Assembly (NCBI GenBank): GCA_963680875.1 | Contig: OY804584.1 | Span: 95,004,031-95,068,030, forward strand | From: Bathymodiolus brooksi | Lineage: Eukaryota > Mollusca > Bivalvia > Mytilida > Modiolidae | Reading direction: 5' to 3' | Length of the DNA stretch: 64,000 nucleotides | Part shown: positions 38,986-53,444 of the stretch, piece by piece | Position numbering within the stretch: the stretch's first letter is position 1 | Layout of the letters: the number at the start of each line of letters is the position of its first letter | Program-made: the position numbers and the translations under genes | The notes under the pieces: model-generated | Told to the model about the DNA's origin: nothing | The model's database searches: none | Seen by the model: the letters and a program-made list of their open reading frames with translations, nothing else

Positions 38986-41900
38986 TCTTCTAATTGTAGG
39001 ATATGTTTCCCGGGTTATGTTTTATTGTCATTCTAGGATACGTTTCACGAGTTATGTTTTCTTGTAATTGTATGATACGTTTCCCGGGTTATGTTTTATT
39101 GTAATTGTAGGATACGTTTCCCGGGTTATGTTTTATTGTAATTGTAAGATACGTTCCCGAGTTATGTTTTATTGTAATTGTAGGATACGTTTCCCGAGTT
39201 ATGTTTTATTGTAATTGTAGGATACGTTTCCCGGGTAATGTTTTATTGTCATTGTAGGATACGTTTCCCGGGTTATGTTTTATTGTAATTGTAGGATACG
39301 TTTCCCGGGTTATGTTTTATTGTCATTGTAGGATACGTTTCCCGAGTTATGTTTTATTGTAATTGTAGGATACGTTTCCCGGGTAATGTTTTATTGTCAT
39401 TGTAGGATATGCTTCCTGTGTTATGTTTTATTGTAATTGTAGGATATGTTTCCCGGGTTATGTTTTATTGTCATTGTAGGATACGTTTCCCGAGTTATGT
39501 TTTATTGTAATTGTAGGATACGTTTCCCGGGTAATGTTTTACTGTCATTGTAGGATATGCTTCCTGTGTTATGTTTTATTGTAATTGTAGGATATGTTTC
39601 CCGGGTTATGTTTTATTGTCATTCTAGGATACGTTTCACGAGTTATGTTTTCTTGTAATTGTATGATACGTTTCCCGGGTTATGTTTTATTGTAATTGTA
39701 GGATACGTTTCCCGGGTTATGTTTTATTGTAATTGTAAGATACGTTCCCGAGTTATGTTTTATTGTAATTGTAGGATACGTTTCCCGAGTTATGTTTTAT
39801 TGTAATTGTAGGATACGTTTCCCGGGTAATGTTTTATTGTCATTGTAGGATACGTTTCCCGGGTTATGTTTTATTGTAATTGTAGGATACGTTTCCCGGG
39901 TTATGTTTTATTGTCATTGTAGGATACGTTTCCCGAGTTATGTTTTATTGTAATTGTAGGATACGTTTCCCGGGTAATGTTTTATTGTCATTGTAGGATA
40001 TGCTTCCTGTGTTATGTTTTATTGTAATTGTAGGATATGTTTCCCGGGTTATGTTTTATTGTCATTCTAGGATACGTTTCATGAGTTATGTTTTCTTGTA
40101 ATTGTATGATACGTTTCCCGGGTTATGTTTTATTGTAATTGTAGGATACGTTTCCCGGGTTATGTTTTATTGTAATTGTAAGATACGTTTCCCGAGTTAT
40201 GTTTTATTGTAATTGTAGGATACGTTTCCCGTGTTATGTTTTATTGTAATTGTAGGATACGTTTCCCGGGTAATGTTTTATTGTCATTGTAGGATACGTT
40301 TCCCGGGTTATGTTTTATTGTAATTGTAGGATACGTTTCCCGGGTTATGTTTTATTGTCATTGTAGGATACGTTTCCCGAGTTATGTTTTATTGTAATTG
40401 TAGGATACGTTTACCGGGTAATGTTTTATTGTCATTGTAGGATATGCTTCCTGTGTTATGTTTTATTGTAATTGTAGGATATGTTTCCCGGGTTATGTTT
40501 TATTGTCATTGTAGGATACGTTTCACGAGTTATGTTTTCTTGTAATTGTATGATACGTTTCCCGGGTTATGTTTTATTGTAATTGTAGGATACGTTTCCC
40601 GGGTTATGTTTTATTGTAATTGTAAGATACGTTTCCCGAGTTATGTTTTATTGTAATTGTAGGATACGTTTCCCGTGTTATGTTTTATTGTCATTCTAGG
40701 ATACGTTTCCCGGGTAATGTTTTATTGTAATGGTAGGATACGTTTCCTGGGTTATGTTTTCTTCTAATTGTAGGATACGTTTCCCGAGTTATGTTTTATT
40801 GTAATTGTAGGATACGTTTCCCGTGTTATGTTTTATTGTAATTGTAGGATACGTTTCCCGGGTTATGTTTTATTGTAATTGTAAGATACGTTTCCGGAGT
40901 TATGTTTTATTGTAATTGTAGGATATGTTTCCCGGGTAATGTTTTATTGTCATTGTAGGATACGTTTCACGAGTTATGTTTTCTTGTAATTGTATGATAC
41001 GTTTCCCGGGTTATGTTTTATTGTAATTGTAAGATACGTTTCCCGAGTTATGTTTTATTGTAATTGTAGGATATGTTTCCCGGGTAATGTTTTACTGTCA
41101 TTGTAGGATACGTTTCACGTGTTATGTTTTCTTGTAATTGTAGAATATGTTTCCCGGGTTATGTTTTATTGTAATTGTAGGATACGTTTCTCGTGTTATG
41201 TTTTATTGTAATTGTAGGATACGTTTCCCGGGTTATGTTTTATTGTCATTGTAGGATACGTTTCCCGGGTTATGTTTTATTGTAATTGTAGGATACGTTT
41301 CCCGGGTTATGTTTTATTGTAATTGTAGGATACGTTTACCGGGTAATGTTTTATTGTCATTGTAGGATATGCTTCCTGTGTTATGTTTTATTGTAATTGT
41401 AGGATATGTTTCCCGGGTTATGTTTTATTGTCATTGTAGGATACGTTTCCCGGGTTATGTTTTCTTCTAATTGTAGGATACGTTTCCCGGGTTATGTTTT
41501 ATTGTAATTGTAAGATACGTTTCCCGAGTTATGTTTTATTGTAATTGTAGGATACGTTTCCCGTGTTATGTTTTATTGTAATTGTAGGATACGTTTCCCG
41601 GGTTATGTTTTATTGTAATTGTAGGATACGTTTCTCGTGTTATGTTTTATTGTAATTGTAGGATACGTTTCCCGGGTTATGTTTTATTGTCATTGTAGGA
41701 TACGTTTCCCGGGTTATGTTTTATTGTAATTGTAAGATACCTTTCCCGTGTTATGTTTTATTGTAAATGTAGGATACGTTTCCCGGGTTACGTTTTAATG
41801 TAATTGTAGGTTACGTTTCCCGAGTTATGTTTTATTGTAATTGTAGGATATGTTTCTCGGGTTATGTTTTATTGTCATTGTAGGATACGTTTTCCGGGTT

Positions 41901-44900
41901 ATGTTTTATTGTAATTGTAGGATACGTTTCCCGGGTTATGTTTTATTGTCATTGTAGGATACGTTTCCCGGGTTATGTTTTCTTGTAATTGTAGGATACG
42001 TTTCCCGGGTAATGTTTTATTGTCATTGTAGGATACGTTTCCCGGTTTAAGTTTCATTGTAATTGTAGGATATGTTTCCCTTGTTATGTTTTGTTGTCAT
42101 TGTAGGATACGTTTCCCTTGTTATGTTTTATTGTCATTGTAGGATACGTTTCCCCAGTTATGTTTTATTGTAATTGTAGGATACGTTTCCCGGGTAATGT
42201 TTTCTTGTAATTGTAGGATACGTTTCCCGGGTTATGTTTTATTGTAATTGTAGGATATGTTTCCGGGTTATGTTTTATTGTAATTGTAGGATACGTTTCC
42301 CGTGTTATGTTTTATTGTAATTGTAGGATACGTTTCCCGTGTTATGTTTTATTGTATTTGTAGGATTCGTTTCCTGCTTTATGTTTTATTGTAATTGTAG
42401 GATACGTTTCCCGTGTTATGTTTTATTGTAATTGTAGGATACGTTTCCCGGGTAATGTTTTATTGTCATTGTATGAGACGTTTCCCGGGTTATGTTTTAT
42501 TGTAATTGTAGGATACGCTTCCCGGGTTATGTTTTATTGTCATTGTAGGATACGTTTCCCGAGTTATGTTTTATTGTAATTGTAGGATACGTTTCCCGGG
42601 TAATGTTTTACTGTCATTGTAGTATATGCTTCCTGTGTTATGTTTTATTGTAATTGTAGGATATGTTTCCCGGGTTATGTTTTATTGTCATTCTAGGATA
42701 CGTTTCACGAGTTATGTTTTCTTGTAATTGTATGATACGTTTCCCGGGTTATGTTTTATTGTAATTGTAGGATACGTTTCCCGGGTTATGTTTTATTGTA
42801 ATTGTAAGATACGTTCCCGAGTTATGTTTTATTGTAATTGTAGGATACGTTTCCCGAGTTATGTTTTATTGTAATTGTAGGATACGTTTCCCGGGTAATG
42901 TTTTATTGTCATTGTAGGATACGTTTCCCGGGTTATGTTTTATTGTAATTGTAGGATACGTTTCCCGGGTTATGTTTTATTGTCATTGTAGGATACGCTT
43001 CCCGAGTTATGTTTTATTGTAATTGTAGGATACGTTTCCCGGGTAATGTTTTATTGTCATTGTAGGATATGCTTCCTGTGTTATGTTTTATTGTAATTGT
43101 AGGATATGTTTCCCGGGTTATGTTTTATTGTCATTGTAGGATACGTTTCACGAGTTATGTTTTCTTGTTATTGTAGGATACGTTTCCCGGGTTATGTTTT
43201 ATTGTAATTGTAAGATACGTTTCCCGAGTTATGTTTTATTGTAATTGTAGGATATGTTTCCTAGGTAATGTTTTCTTGTAATTGTAGGATACGTTTCCCG
43301 GGTTATGTTTTCTTGTAATTGTAGGATACGTTTCCCGGGTAATGTTTTATTGTCATTGTAGGATACGTTTCCCGGGTTATGTTTTATTGTAATTGTAGGA
43401 TACGTTTCCCGGGTTATGTTTTATTGTCATTGTAGGATACGTTTCCCGAGTTATGTTTTATTGTAATTGTAGGATACGTTTCCCGGGTAATGTTTTATTG
43501 TCATTGTAGGATATGTTTCTCGGGTTATGTTTTATTGTCATTGTAGGATACGTTTTCCGGGTTATGTTTTATTGTAATTGTAGGATACGTTTCCCGGGTT
43601 ATGTTTTATTGTCATTGTAGGATACGTTTCCCGGGTTATGTTTTCTTGTAATTGTAGGATACGTTTCCCGGGTAATGTTTTATTGTCATTGTAGGATACG
43701 TTTCCCGGTTTAAGTTTCATTGTAATTGTAGGATATGTTTCCCTTGTTATGTTTTATTGTCATTGTAGGATACGTTTCCCTTGTTATGTTTTATTGTCAT
43801 TGTAGGATACGTTTCCCGAGTTATGTTTTATTGTAATTGTAGGATACGTTTCCCGGGTAATGTTTTCTTGTAATTGTAGGATACGTTTCCCGGGTTATGT
43901 TTTATTGTAATTGTAGGATATCTTTCCGGGTTATGTTTTATTGTAATTGTAGGATACGTTTCCCGTGTTATGTTTTATTGTAATTGTAGGATACGTTTCC
44001 CGTGTTATGTTTTCTTGTAATTGTAGGATTCTTTCCTGCTTTATGTTTTATTGTAATTGTAGGATACGTTTCCCGTGTTATGTTTTATTGTAATTGTAGG
44101 ATACGTTTCCCGGGTAATGTTTTATTGTAATTGTAGGATATGTTTCCCGGGTTATGTTTTATTGTCATTGTAGGATACGTTTCACGAGTTATGTTTTCTT
44201 GTAATTGTATGATACGTTTCCCGGGTTATGTTTTATTGTAATTGTAGGATACGTTTCCCGGGTTATGTTTTATTGTAATTGTAAGATACGTATCCCGAGT
44301 TATGTTTTATTGTAATTGTAGGATACGTTTTCCGAGTTATGTTTTATTGTAATTGTAGGATACGTTTCCCGGGTAATGTTTTATTGTCATTGTAGGATAC
44401 GTTTCCCGGGTTATGTTTTATTGTAATTGTAGGATACGTTTCCCGGGTTATGTTTTATTGTCATTGTAGGATACGTTTCCCGAGTTATGTTTTATTGTAA
44501 TTGTAGGATACGTTTCCCGGGTAATGTTTTATTGTCATTGTAGGATATGCTTCCTGTGTTATGTTTTATTGTAATTGTAGGATATGTTTCCCGGGTTATG
44601 TTTTATTGTCATTGTAGGATACGTTTCACGAGTTATGTTTTCTTGTAATTGTATGATACGTTTCCCGGGTTATGTTTTATTGTAATTGTAGGATACGTTT
44701 CCCGGGTTATGTTTTATTGTAATTGTAAGATACGTTTCCCGAGTTATGTTTTATTGTAATTGTAGGATACGTTTCCCGTGTTATGTTTTATTGTCATTCT
44801 AGGATACGTTTCCTGGGTAATGTTTTATTGTAATGGTAGGATACGTTTCCCGGGTTATGTTTTCTTCTAATTGTAGGATACGTTTCCCGAGTTATGTTTT

Positions 44901-47900
44901 ATTGTAATTGTAGGATACGTTTCCCGTGTTATGTTTTATTGTAATTGTAGGATACGTTTCCCGGGTTATGTTTTATTGTAATTGTAAGATACGTTTCCCG
45001 AGTTATGTTTTATTGTAATAGTAGGATATGTTTCCCGGGTAATGTTTTATTGTCATTGTAGGATACGTTTCACGAGTTATGTTTTCTTGTAATTGTATGA
45101 TACGTTTCCCGGGTTATGTTTTATTATAATTGTAAGATACGTTTCCCGAGTTATGTTTTATTGTAATTGTAGGATATGTTTCCCGGGTAATGTTTTACTG
45201 TCATTGTAGGATACGTTTCACGAGTTATGTTTTCTTGTAATTGTAGAATATGTTTCCCGGGTTATGTTTTATTGTAATTGTAGGATACGTTTCTCGTGTT
45301 ATGTTTTATTGTAATTGTAGGATACGTTTCCAGGGTTATGTTTTATTGTCATTGTAGGATACGTTTCCCGGGTTATGTTTTATTGTAATTGTAAGATACC
45401 TTTCCCGTGTTATGTTTTATTGTAAATGTAGGATACGTTTCCTGGGTTACGTTTTATTGTCATTGTAGGATACGTTTCACGAGTTATGTTTTCTTGTAAT
45501 TGTATGATACGTTTCCCGGGTTATGTTTTATTGTAATTGTAAGATACGTTTCCCGAGTTATGTTTTATTGTAATTGTAGGATATGTTTCCCGGGTAATGG
45601 TTTATTGTCATTGTAGGATACGTTTCCCTTGTTATGTTTTATTGTCATTGTAGGATACGTTTCCCTTGTTATGTTTTATTGTCATTGTAGGATACGTTTC
45701 CCGAGTTATGTTTTATTGTAATTGTAGGATACGTTTCCCGGGTAATGTTTTCTTGTAATTGTAGGATACGTTTCCCGGGTTATGTTTTATTGTAATTGTA
45801 GGATATGTTTCCGGGTTATGTTTTATTGTAATTGTAGGATACGTTTCCCGTGTTATGTTTTCTTGTAATTGTAGGATTCGTTTCCCGCTTTATGTTTTAT
45901 TGTAATTGTAGGATACGTTTCCCGTGTTATGTTTTATTGTAATTGTAGGATACGTTTCCCGGGTTATGTTTTATTGTAATTGTATGATACGTTTCCCGGG
46001 TTATGTTTTATTGTAATTGTAGGATACGTTTCCCGAGTTATGTTTTATTGTAATTGTAGGATGTGTTTCCCGGGTTATGTTTTATTGTAATTGTAGGATA
46101 CGTTTTTCGAGTTATGTTTTATTGTAATTGTAGGATACGTTTCCCGGGTAATGTTTTATTGTCATTGTAGGATACGTTTCCCGGGTTATGTTTTATTGTA
46201 ATTGTAGGATACGTTTCCCGGGTTATGTTTTATTGTCATTGTAGGATACGTTTCCCGAGTTATGTTTTATTGTAATTGTAGGATACGTTTCCCGGGTAAT
46301 GTTTTATTGTCATTGTAGGATATGCTTCCTGTGTTATGTTTTATTGTAATTGTAGGATATGTTTCCCGGGTTATGTTTTATTTTCATTTTAGGATACGTT
46401 TCACGAGTTATGTTTTCTTGTAATTGTATGATACGTTTCCCGGGTTATGTTTTATTGTAATTGTAGGATACGTTTCCCGGGTTATGTTTTATTGTAATTG
46501 TAAGATACGTTTCCCGAGTTATGTTTTATTGTAATTGTAGGATACGTTTCCCGTGTTATGTTTTATTGTCATTCTAGGATACGTTTCCCGGGTAATGTTT
46601 TATTGTAATGGTAGGATACGTTTCCCGGGTTATGTTTTCTTCTAATTGTAGGATACGTTTCCCGAGTTATGTTTTATTGTAATTGTAGGATACGTTTCCC
46701 GTGTTATGTTTTATTGTAATTGTAGGATACGTTTCCCGGGTTATGTTTTATTGTAATTGTAAGATACGTTTCCCGAGTTATGTTTTATTGTAATTGTAGG
46801 ATATGTTTCCCGGGTAATGTTTTATTGTCATTGTAGGATACGTTTCACGAGTTATGTTTTCTTGTAATTGTATGATACGTTTCCCGGGTTATGTTTTATT
46901 ATAATTGTAAGATACGCTTCCCGAGTTATGTTTTATTGTAATTGTAGGATATGTTTCCCGGGTAATGTTTTACTCTCATTGTAGGATACGTTTCACGAGT
47001 TATGTTTTCTTGTAATTGTAGAATATGTGTCCCGGGTTATGTTTTATTGTAATTGTAGGATACGTTTCTCGTGTTATGTTTTATTGTAATTGTAGGATAC
47101 GTTTCCCGGGTTATGTTTTATTGTCATTGTAGGATACGTTTCCCGGGTTATGTTTTATTGTAATTGTAAGATACCTTTCCCGTGTTATGTTTTATTGTAA
47201 ATGTAGGATACGTTTCCCGGGTTACGTTTTAATGTAATTGTAGGATACGTTTCCCGGGTTATGTTTTATTGTCATTGTAAGATACGTTTCACGAGTTATG
47301 TTTTCTTGTAATTGTATGATACGTTTCCCGGGTTATGTTTTATTGTAATTGTAAGATACGTTTCCCGAGTTATGTTTTATTGTAATTGTAGGATATGTTT
47401 CCCGGGTAATGTTTTATTGTCATTGTAGGATACGTTTCCCTTGTTATGTTTTATTGTCATTGTAGGATACGTTTCCCTTGTTATGTTTTATTGTCATTGT
47501 AGGATACGTTTCCCGAGTTATGTTTTATTGTAATTGTAGGATACGTTTCCCGGGTAATGTTTTCTTGTAATGTAGGATACGTTTCCCGGGTTATGTTTTA
47601 TTGTAATTGTAGGATATGTTTCCGGGTTATGTTTTATTGTAATTGTAGGATACGTTTCCCGTGTTATGTTTTATTGTCATTCTAGGATACGTTTCCCGGG
47701 TAATGTTTTATTGTAATGGTAGGATACGTTTCCCGGGTTATGTTTTCTTCTAATTGTAGGATACGTTTCCCGAGTTATGTTTTATTGTAATTGTAGGATA
47801 CGTTTCCCGTGTTATGTTTTATTGTAATTGTAGGATACGTTTCCCGGGTTATGTTTTATTGTAATTGTAGGATACGTTTCTCGTGTTATGTTTTATTGTA

Positions 47901-50900
47901 ATTGTAGGATACGTTTCCCGGGTTATGTTTTATTGTAAATGTAGGATACGTTTCCCGGGTTACGTTTTAATGTAATTGTAGGATACGTTTCCCGAGTTAT
48001 GTTTTATTGTAATTGTAGGATATGTTTCTCGGGTTATGTTTTATTGTCATTGTAGGATACGTTTTCCGGGTTATGTTTTATTGTAATTGTAGGATACGTT
48101 TCCCGGGTTATGTTTTATTGTCATTGTAGGATACGTTTCCCGGGTTATGTTTTCTTGTAATTGTAGGATACGTTTCCCGGGTAATGTTTTATTGTCATTG
48201 TAGGATACGTTTCCCGGGTTAAGTTTCATTGTAATTGTAGGATATGTTTCCCTTGTTATGTTTTATTGTCATTGTAGGATACGTTTCCCTTGTTATGTTT
48301 TATTGTCATTGTAGGATACGTTTCCCGAGTTATGTTTTATTGTAATTGTAGGATACGTTTCCCGGGTAATGTTTTCTTGTAATTGTAGGATACGTTTCCC
48401 GGGTTATGTTTTATTGTAATTGTAGGATATGTTTCCGGGTTATGTTTTATTGTAATTGTAGGATACGTTTCCCGTGTTATGTTTTATTGTAATTGTAGGA
48501 TACGTTTCCCGTGTTATGTTTTCTTGTAATTGTAGGATTCGTTTCCTGCTTTATGTTTTATTGTAATTGTAGGATATGTTTCCCGTGTTATGTTTTATTG
48601 TAATTGTAGGATACGTTTCCCGGGTTATGTTTTATTGTAATTGTATGATACGTTTCCCGGGTTATGTTTTATTGTAATTGTAGGATACGTTTCCCGAGTT
48701 ATGTTTTATTGTAATTGTAGGATGTGTTTCCCGGGTTATGTTTTATTGTAATTGTAGGATACGTTTCCCGAGTTATGTTTTCTTGTTATTGTAGGATACG
48801 TTTCCCGGGTTATGTTTTATTGTAATTGTAAGATACGTTTCCCGAGTTATGTTTTATTGTAATTGTAGGATATGTTTCCTAGGTAATGTTTTTTTGTAAT
48901 TCTAGGATACGTTTCCCGGGTTATGTTTTCTTGTAATTGTAGGATACGTTTCCCTGGTAATGTTTTATTGTCATTGTAGGATACGTTTCCCGGGTTATGT
49001 TTTATTGTAATTGTAGGATACGTTTCCCGGGTTATGTTTTATTGTCATTGTAGGATACGTTTCCCGAGTTATGTTTTATTGTAATTGTAGGATACGTTTC
49101 CCGGGTAATGTTTTATTGTCATTGTAGGATATGCTTCCTGTGTTATGTTTTATTGTAATTGTAGGATATGTTTCCCGGGTTATGTTTTATTGTCATTGTA
49201 GGATACGTTTCACGAGTTATGTTTTCTTGTAATTGTATGATACGTTTCCCGGGTTATGTTTTATTGTAATTGTAGGATACGTTTCCCGGGTTATGTTTTA
49301 TTGTAATTGTAAGATACGTTTCCAGAGTTATGTTTTATTGTAATTGTAGGATACGTTTTCCGAGTTATGTTTTATTGTAATTGTAGGATACGTTTCCCGG
49401 GTAATGTTTTATTGTCATTGTAGGATACGTTTCCCGGGTAATGTTTTATTTTCATTGTAGGATATGCTTCCTGTGTTATGTTTTATTGTAATTGTAGGAT
49501 ATGTTTCCCGGGTTATGTTTTATTGTCATTGTAGGATACGTTTCACGAGTTATGTTTTCTTGTAATTGTATGATACGTTTCCCGGGTTATGTTTTATTGT
49601 AATTGTAGGATACGTTTCCCGGGTTATGTTTTATTGTAATTGTAAGATACGTTTCCCGAGTTATGTTTTATTGTAATTGTAGGATACGTTTCCCGTGTTA
49701 TGTTTTATTGTCATTCTAGGATACGTTTCCCGGGTAATGTTTTATTGTAATGGTAGGATACGTTTCCCGGGTTATGTTTTCTTCTAATTGTAGGATACGT
49801 TTCCCGAGTTATGTTTTATTGTAATTGTAGGATACGTTTCCCGGGTTATGTTTTATTGTAATTGTAAGATACGTTTCCCGAGTTATGTTTTATTGTAATT
49901 GTAGGATACGTTTCCCGTGTTATGTTTTATTGTCATTCTAGGATACGTTTCCCGGGTAATGTTTTATTGTAATGGTAGGATACGTTTCCCGGGTTATGTT
50001 TTCTTCTAATTGTAGGATACGTTTCCCGAGTTATGTTTTATTGTAATTGTAGGATACGTTTCCCGTGTTATGTTTTATTGTAATTGTAGGATACGTTTCC
50101 CGGGTTATGTTTTATTGTAATTGTAAGATACGTTTCCCGAGTTATGTTTTATTGTAATTGTAGGATATGTTTCCCGGGTAATGTTTTATTGTCATTGTAG
50201 GATACGTTTCACGAGTTATGTTTTCTTGTAATTGTATGATACGTTTCCCGGGTTATGTTTTATTATAATTGTAAGATACGTTTCCCGAGTTATGTTTTAT
50301 TGTAATTGTAGGATATGTTTCCCGGGTAATGTTTTACTGTCATTGTAGGATACGTTTCACGAGTTATGTTTTCTTGTAATTGTAGAATATGTTTCCCGGG
50401 TTATGTTTTATTGTAATTGTAGGATACGTTTCTCGTGTTATGTTTTATTGTAATTGTAGGATACGTTTCCCGGGTTATGTTTTATTGTCATTGTAGGATA
50501 CGTTTCCCGGGTTATGTTTTATCGTAATTGTAAGATACCTTTCCCGTGTTATGTTTTATTGTAAATGTAGGATACGTTTCCCGGGTTACGTTTTAATGTA
50601 ATTGTAGGATACGTTTCCCGGGTTATGTTTTATTGTCATTGTAAGATACGTTTCACGAGTTATGTTTTCTTGTAATTGTATGATACGTTTCCCGGGTTAT
50701 GTTTTATTGTAATTGTAAGATACGTTTCCCGAGTTATGTTTTATTGTAATTGTAGGATATGTTTCCCGGGTAATGTTTTATTGTCATTGTAGGATACGTT
50801 TCCCTTGTTATGTTTTATTGTCATTGTAGGATACGTTTCCCTTGTTATTTTTTATTGTCATTGTAGGATACGTTTCCCGAGTTATGTTTTATTGTAATTG

Positions 50901-53444
50901 TAGGATACGTTTCCCGGGTAATGTTTTCTTGTAATGTAGGATACGTTTCCCGGGTTATGTTTTATTGTAATTGTAGGATATGTTTCCGGATTATGTTTTA
51001 TTGTAATTGTAGGATACGTTTCCCGTGTTATGTTTTATTGTCATTCTAGGATACGTTTCCCGGGTAATGTTTTATTGTAATGGTAGGATACGTTTCCCGG
51101 GTTATGTTTTCTTCTAATTGTAGGATACGTTTCCCGAGTTATGTTTTATTGTAATTGTAGGATACGTTTCCCGTGTTATGTTTTATTGTAATTGTAGGAT
51201 ACGTTTCCCGGGTTATGTTTTATTGTAATTGTAGGATACGTTTCTCGTGTTATGTTTTATTGTAATTGTAGGATACGTTTCCCGGGTTATGTTTTATTGT
51301 CATTGTAGGATACGTTTCCCGGGTTATGTTTTATTGTAATTGTAAGATACCTTTCCCGTGTTATGTTTTATTGTAAATATAGGATACGTTTCCCGGGTTA
51401 CGTTTTAATGTAATTGTAGGATACGTTTCCCGAGTTATGTTTTATTGTAATTGTAGGATATGTTTCTCGGGTTATGTTTTATTGTCATTGTAGGATACGT
51501 TTTCCGGGTTATGTTTTATTGTAATTGTAGGATACGTTTCCCGGGTTATGTTTTATTGTCATTGTAGGATACGTTTCCCGGGTTATGTTTTCTTGTAATT
51601 GTAGGATACGTTTCCCGGGTAATGTTTTATTGTCATTGTAGGATACGTTTCCCGGGTTAAGTTTCATTGTAATTGTAGGATATGTTTCCCTTGTTATGTT
51701 TTATTGTCATTGTAGGATACGTTTCCCTTGTTATGTTTTATTGTCATTGTAGGATACGTTTCCCTTGTTATGTTTTCTTGTAATTGTAGGATTCGTTTCC
51801 TGCTTTATGTTTTATTGTAATTGTAGGATACGTTTCCCGTGTTATGTTTTATTGTAATTGTAGGATACGTTTCCCGGGTTATGTTTTATTGTAATTGTAT
51901 GATACGTTTCCCGGGTTATGTTTTATTGTAATTGTAAGATACGTTTCCCGAGTTATGTTTTATTGTAATTGTAGGATGTGTTTCCCGGGTTATGTTTTAT
52001 TGTAATTGTAGGATACGTTTCACGAGTTATGTTTTCTTGTTATTGTAGGATACGTTTCCCGGGTTATGTTTTATTGTAATTGTAAGATACGTTTCCCGAG
52101 TTATGTTTTATTGTAATTGTAGGATATGTTTCCTAGGTAATGTTTTCTTGTAATTCTAGGATACGTTTCCCGGGTTATGTTTTCTTGTAATTGTAGGATA
52201 CGTTTCCCGGGTAATGTTTTATTGTCATTGTAGGATACGTTTCCCGGGTTATGTTTTATTGTAATTGTAGGATATGTTTCCCGGGTTATGTTTTATTGTC
52301 ATTGTAGGATACGTTTCCCGAGTTATGTTTTATTGTAATTGTAGGATACGTTTCCCGGGTAATGTTTTATTGTCATTGTAGGATATGCTTCCTGTGTTAT
52401 GTTTTATTGTAATTGTAGGATATGTTTCCCGGGTTATGTTTTATTGTCATTGTAGGATACGTTTCACGAGTTATGTTTTCTTGTAATTGTATGATACGTT
52501 TCCCGGGTTATGTTTTATTGTAATTGTAGGATACGTTTCCCGGGTTATGTTTTATTGTAATTGTAAGATACGTTTCCCGAGTTATGTTTTATTGTAATTG
52601 TAGGATACGTTTTCCGAGTTATGTTTTATTGTAATTGTAGGATACGTTTCCCAGGTAATGTTTTATTGTCATTGTAGGATACGTTTCCCGGGTTATGTTT
52701 TATTTTAATTGTAGGATACGTTTCCCTGGTTATGTTTTATTGTCATTGTAGGATACGTTTCCCGAGTTATGTTTTATTGTAATTGTAGGATACGTTTCCC
52801 GGGTAATGTTTTATTGTCATTGTAGGATATGCTTCCTGTGTTATGTTTTATTGTAATTGTAGGATATGTTTCCCGGGTTATGTTTTATTGTCATTGTAGG
52901 ATACGTTTCACGAGTTATGTTTTCTTGTAATTGTATGATACGTTTCCCGGGTTATGTTTTCTTGTAATTGTATGATACGTTTCCCGGGTTATGTTTTATT
53001 GTAATTGTAAGATACGTTTCCCGAGTTATGTTTTATTGTAATTGTAGGATATGTTTCCCGGGAAATGTTTTATTGTCATTGTAGGATACGTTTCCCTTGT
53101 TATGTTTTATTGTCATTGTAGGATACGTTTCCCTTGTTATGTTTTATTGTCATTGTAGGATACGTTTCCCGAGTTATGTTTTATTGTAATTGTAGGATAC
53201 GTTTCCCGGGTAATGTTTTCTTGTAATGTAGGATACGTTTCCCGGGTTATGTTTTATTGTAATTGTAGGATATGTTTCCGGGTTATGTTTTATTGTAATT
53301 GTAGGATACGTTTCCCGTGTTATGTTTTATTGTCATTCTAGGATACGTTTCCCGGGTAATGTTTTATTGTAATGGTAGGATACGTTTCCCGGGTTATGTT
53401 TTCTTCTAATTGTAGGATACGTTTCCCGAGTTATGTTTTATTGT
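38986..53444 (+). repeat. 14.5-kb tandem segmental duplication, copy B
   Basis: Copy B is colinear with copy A throughout. In my line-by-line comparison I saw only a handful of substitutions: GTGTCCC at about 47,029, CCGGATT at about 50,990 and GGGAAATG at about 53,063 on the B side, plus ACATTT at about 30,577 on the A side. It lacks four monomers near 41.57 kb that are present in copy A and in the older block at 23.5 kb, so that is a deletion in B. It keeps the CCTAGG monomer near 43,260 and the two monomers near 51.1 kb that A lacks. My comparison was by eye and not exhaustive. Confidence 0.88.

Noticed and set aside
24310..53444. The 14.5-kb repeat as a pure assembly duplication artefact
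   Set aside because: The two copies differ by private substitutions and by separate gains and losses of whole monomers that other copies help polarise. Duplicated contigs from the same reads would not show this. Read support was not available to me, so some doubt remains.
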